Below, piece after piece: positions 63,100-64,000 of a DNA stretch of 64,000 bases. Position numbers and translations under genes: made by a program. The notes beneath the pieces were generated by a model that saw only the letters and a list, made by a program, of their open reading frames with translations, did not search any database and had not been told where the DNA came from. Position 1 is the first letter of the stretch; each line of letters opens with the position of its first letter. Location: NCBI GenBank assembly GCA_030159075.1, contig BROG01000005.1:1686001-1750000 (forward strand). Direction: 5' to 3'. The stretch is from Atrina japonica. Taxonomy: Eukaryota > Mollusca > Bivalvia > Pterioida > Pinnidae.

Positions 63100-63830
63100 C
63101 ACCCGTCGCATTTGTTCCACAGAAATCTTTTAGTTCGATGAAAATATCAAATCGGTAAAAAGATATGGTGAAAAGGTATGGTGAAAAGCACGAATGGCGA
63201 ATGGGAGTCACTGTCTCTGGTCATGCTCCAGAATATTATGTAATATTCCCGAGAGGGGGACTTGTTTAACAAGATCCCCGTATCGACAACAAAACTTCTT
63301 AAACGACGATTTCAAGCGTTCAATAACGTAACCTTGTGTAAGTCGTTTATCGGCGAGTGATTTCGCTCTCAGAATAAAACATTCATAAGAAGAGCATGTC
63401 CTGGCATAACGTATAAGTTGTGAAATGAAAACGCCATAAGCAGGAGAAGATGGGATATTACTACTTAGAAATGGGAAGTTCGTGATATAGTAATTGAAAT
63501 CGTCGCGTTTGTCATAAAGGGAGGTTTGACATTGATATATCTGGCCGAGGTAATTCTGAAATTCTGAATTATTTATAGACAGAACGTCCCGATATACCTA
63601 TGAGTAAAATTGAACCGAGATGCTAACTGTTTACTTCCTTTGGAGAGTAGAGATTGTATAAATTCCGCTTCATATAAATACAAAAGGATGTCAGCTAAAA
63701 GAGGTGCACAATTGGTAACCATTGGAATGCCGACAATTTGTTGGAAAACTTTTCCCGCAAAAACCACGAAGATGTGGTCTACTAGAAACCCCAGCATCTT
63801 GATGTAAGCATCGTTGATTTATCAGTGGTG
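63100..63830 (-). pseudogene. Degenerate reverse-transcriptase fragment (retroelement, possibly Penelope-like)
   Basis: Minus reading shows HIFVVFAGKVFQQIVGIPM, NCAPLLADILLYLYEAEFIQ and ASRFNFTHRYI. Then the frame shifts at the catalytic Y-x-D-D position and continues as DVLSINNSEFQNYLG, then KRDDFNYYITNFPFLSSNIP and GVFISQLIRYARTCSSYE. Sequence expected between NYLG and KRDD is shortened. Inactive. Family assignment is from memory of motif style only. Confidence 0.8.
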
Positions 63831-63894
63831 AATGTTTTCAACATACTTCTCTGATCCTTTAATGTGACGTTTGTTTTAACTCGTTTCTGTTTCA

Positions 63895-64000
63895 GATTAA
63901 ATATTATTAACAATACCAAAGTTATAGTATTTACAAAAGAGGCCAAAACAAATCCCCAAAACGATCGTCTTTGGCAATAAGACTTCATCCGTTGACATAG
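63895..64000 (+). repeat. Unclassified dispersed repeat R, copy at right edge
   Basis: Contains ACCAAAGTTATAGTATTTAC, AGAGGCCAAAACAAATCC and GGCAATAAGACTTCATCCGT. Cut by the window end. Confidence 0.65.

Overview
The window is eukaryotic, AT-rich and intron-rich: small exons with GT/AG borders, phase-consistent introns, SINEs, MITEs, LINE and reverse-transcriptase relics, microsatellites and several minisatellites. The SINE types and the gene content suggest an invertebrate, most likely a bivalve mollusc. That is an inference from repeat style; I cannot name a species.

Nearly all recognisable coding sequence is on the minus strand and belongs to one large gene (gene A) and a partial tandem copy of it (gene B). 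Gene A starts at 37815 with a signal-peptide exon and runs leftward through 28 exons to 980, then continues past the left edge. The exons I could trace sum to 5245 nt (about 1748 residues) with every splice phase agreeing. In order the protein has a signal peptide, a Notch-ligand N-terminal (MNNL/C2) domain on three exons, a DSL domain, an unrecognised ~108-residue domain, a small Cys-rich exon, a Thr-rich mucin-like exon of about 231 codons, and at least ten copies of a two-exon module of about 105-120 residues that I cannot match to a known family. No EGF repeat follows the DSL domain, unlike Delta, Serrate or Jagged.

Gene B (51604-62231) lies head-to-tail upstream of A. It is a recent copy of exons 2-8 and their introns: about 21.27-32.43 kb matches about 51.72-62.32 kb. 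It is broken off inside the mucin exon and ends in a short unrelated tail, so it would encode only the Notch-ligand-like head plus a mucin stub. It also has a 1-nt frameshift in the Cys-rich exon and an insertion next to the DSL splice acceptor. Its signal-peptide exon was not found.

Layout: 0-1 kb tandem repeat; 1-20.5 kb module array with long introns carrying three large minisatellites; 20.9-32.3 kb mucin and head exons of A; 32.3-37.8 kb intron 1 of A with satellites and SINEs; 37.8-51.6 kb spacer with a LINE relic, SINEs and an unclassified dispersed repeat; 51.6-62.2 kb gene B; 62.3-64 kb MITE and reverse-transcriptase relic. Comparing A with B gives empty and filled sites that reveal recent insertions, including two palindromic elements of only 29 and 31 bp with target-site duplications.
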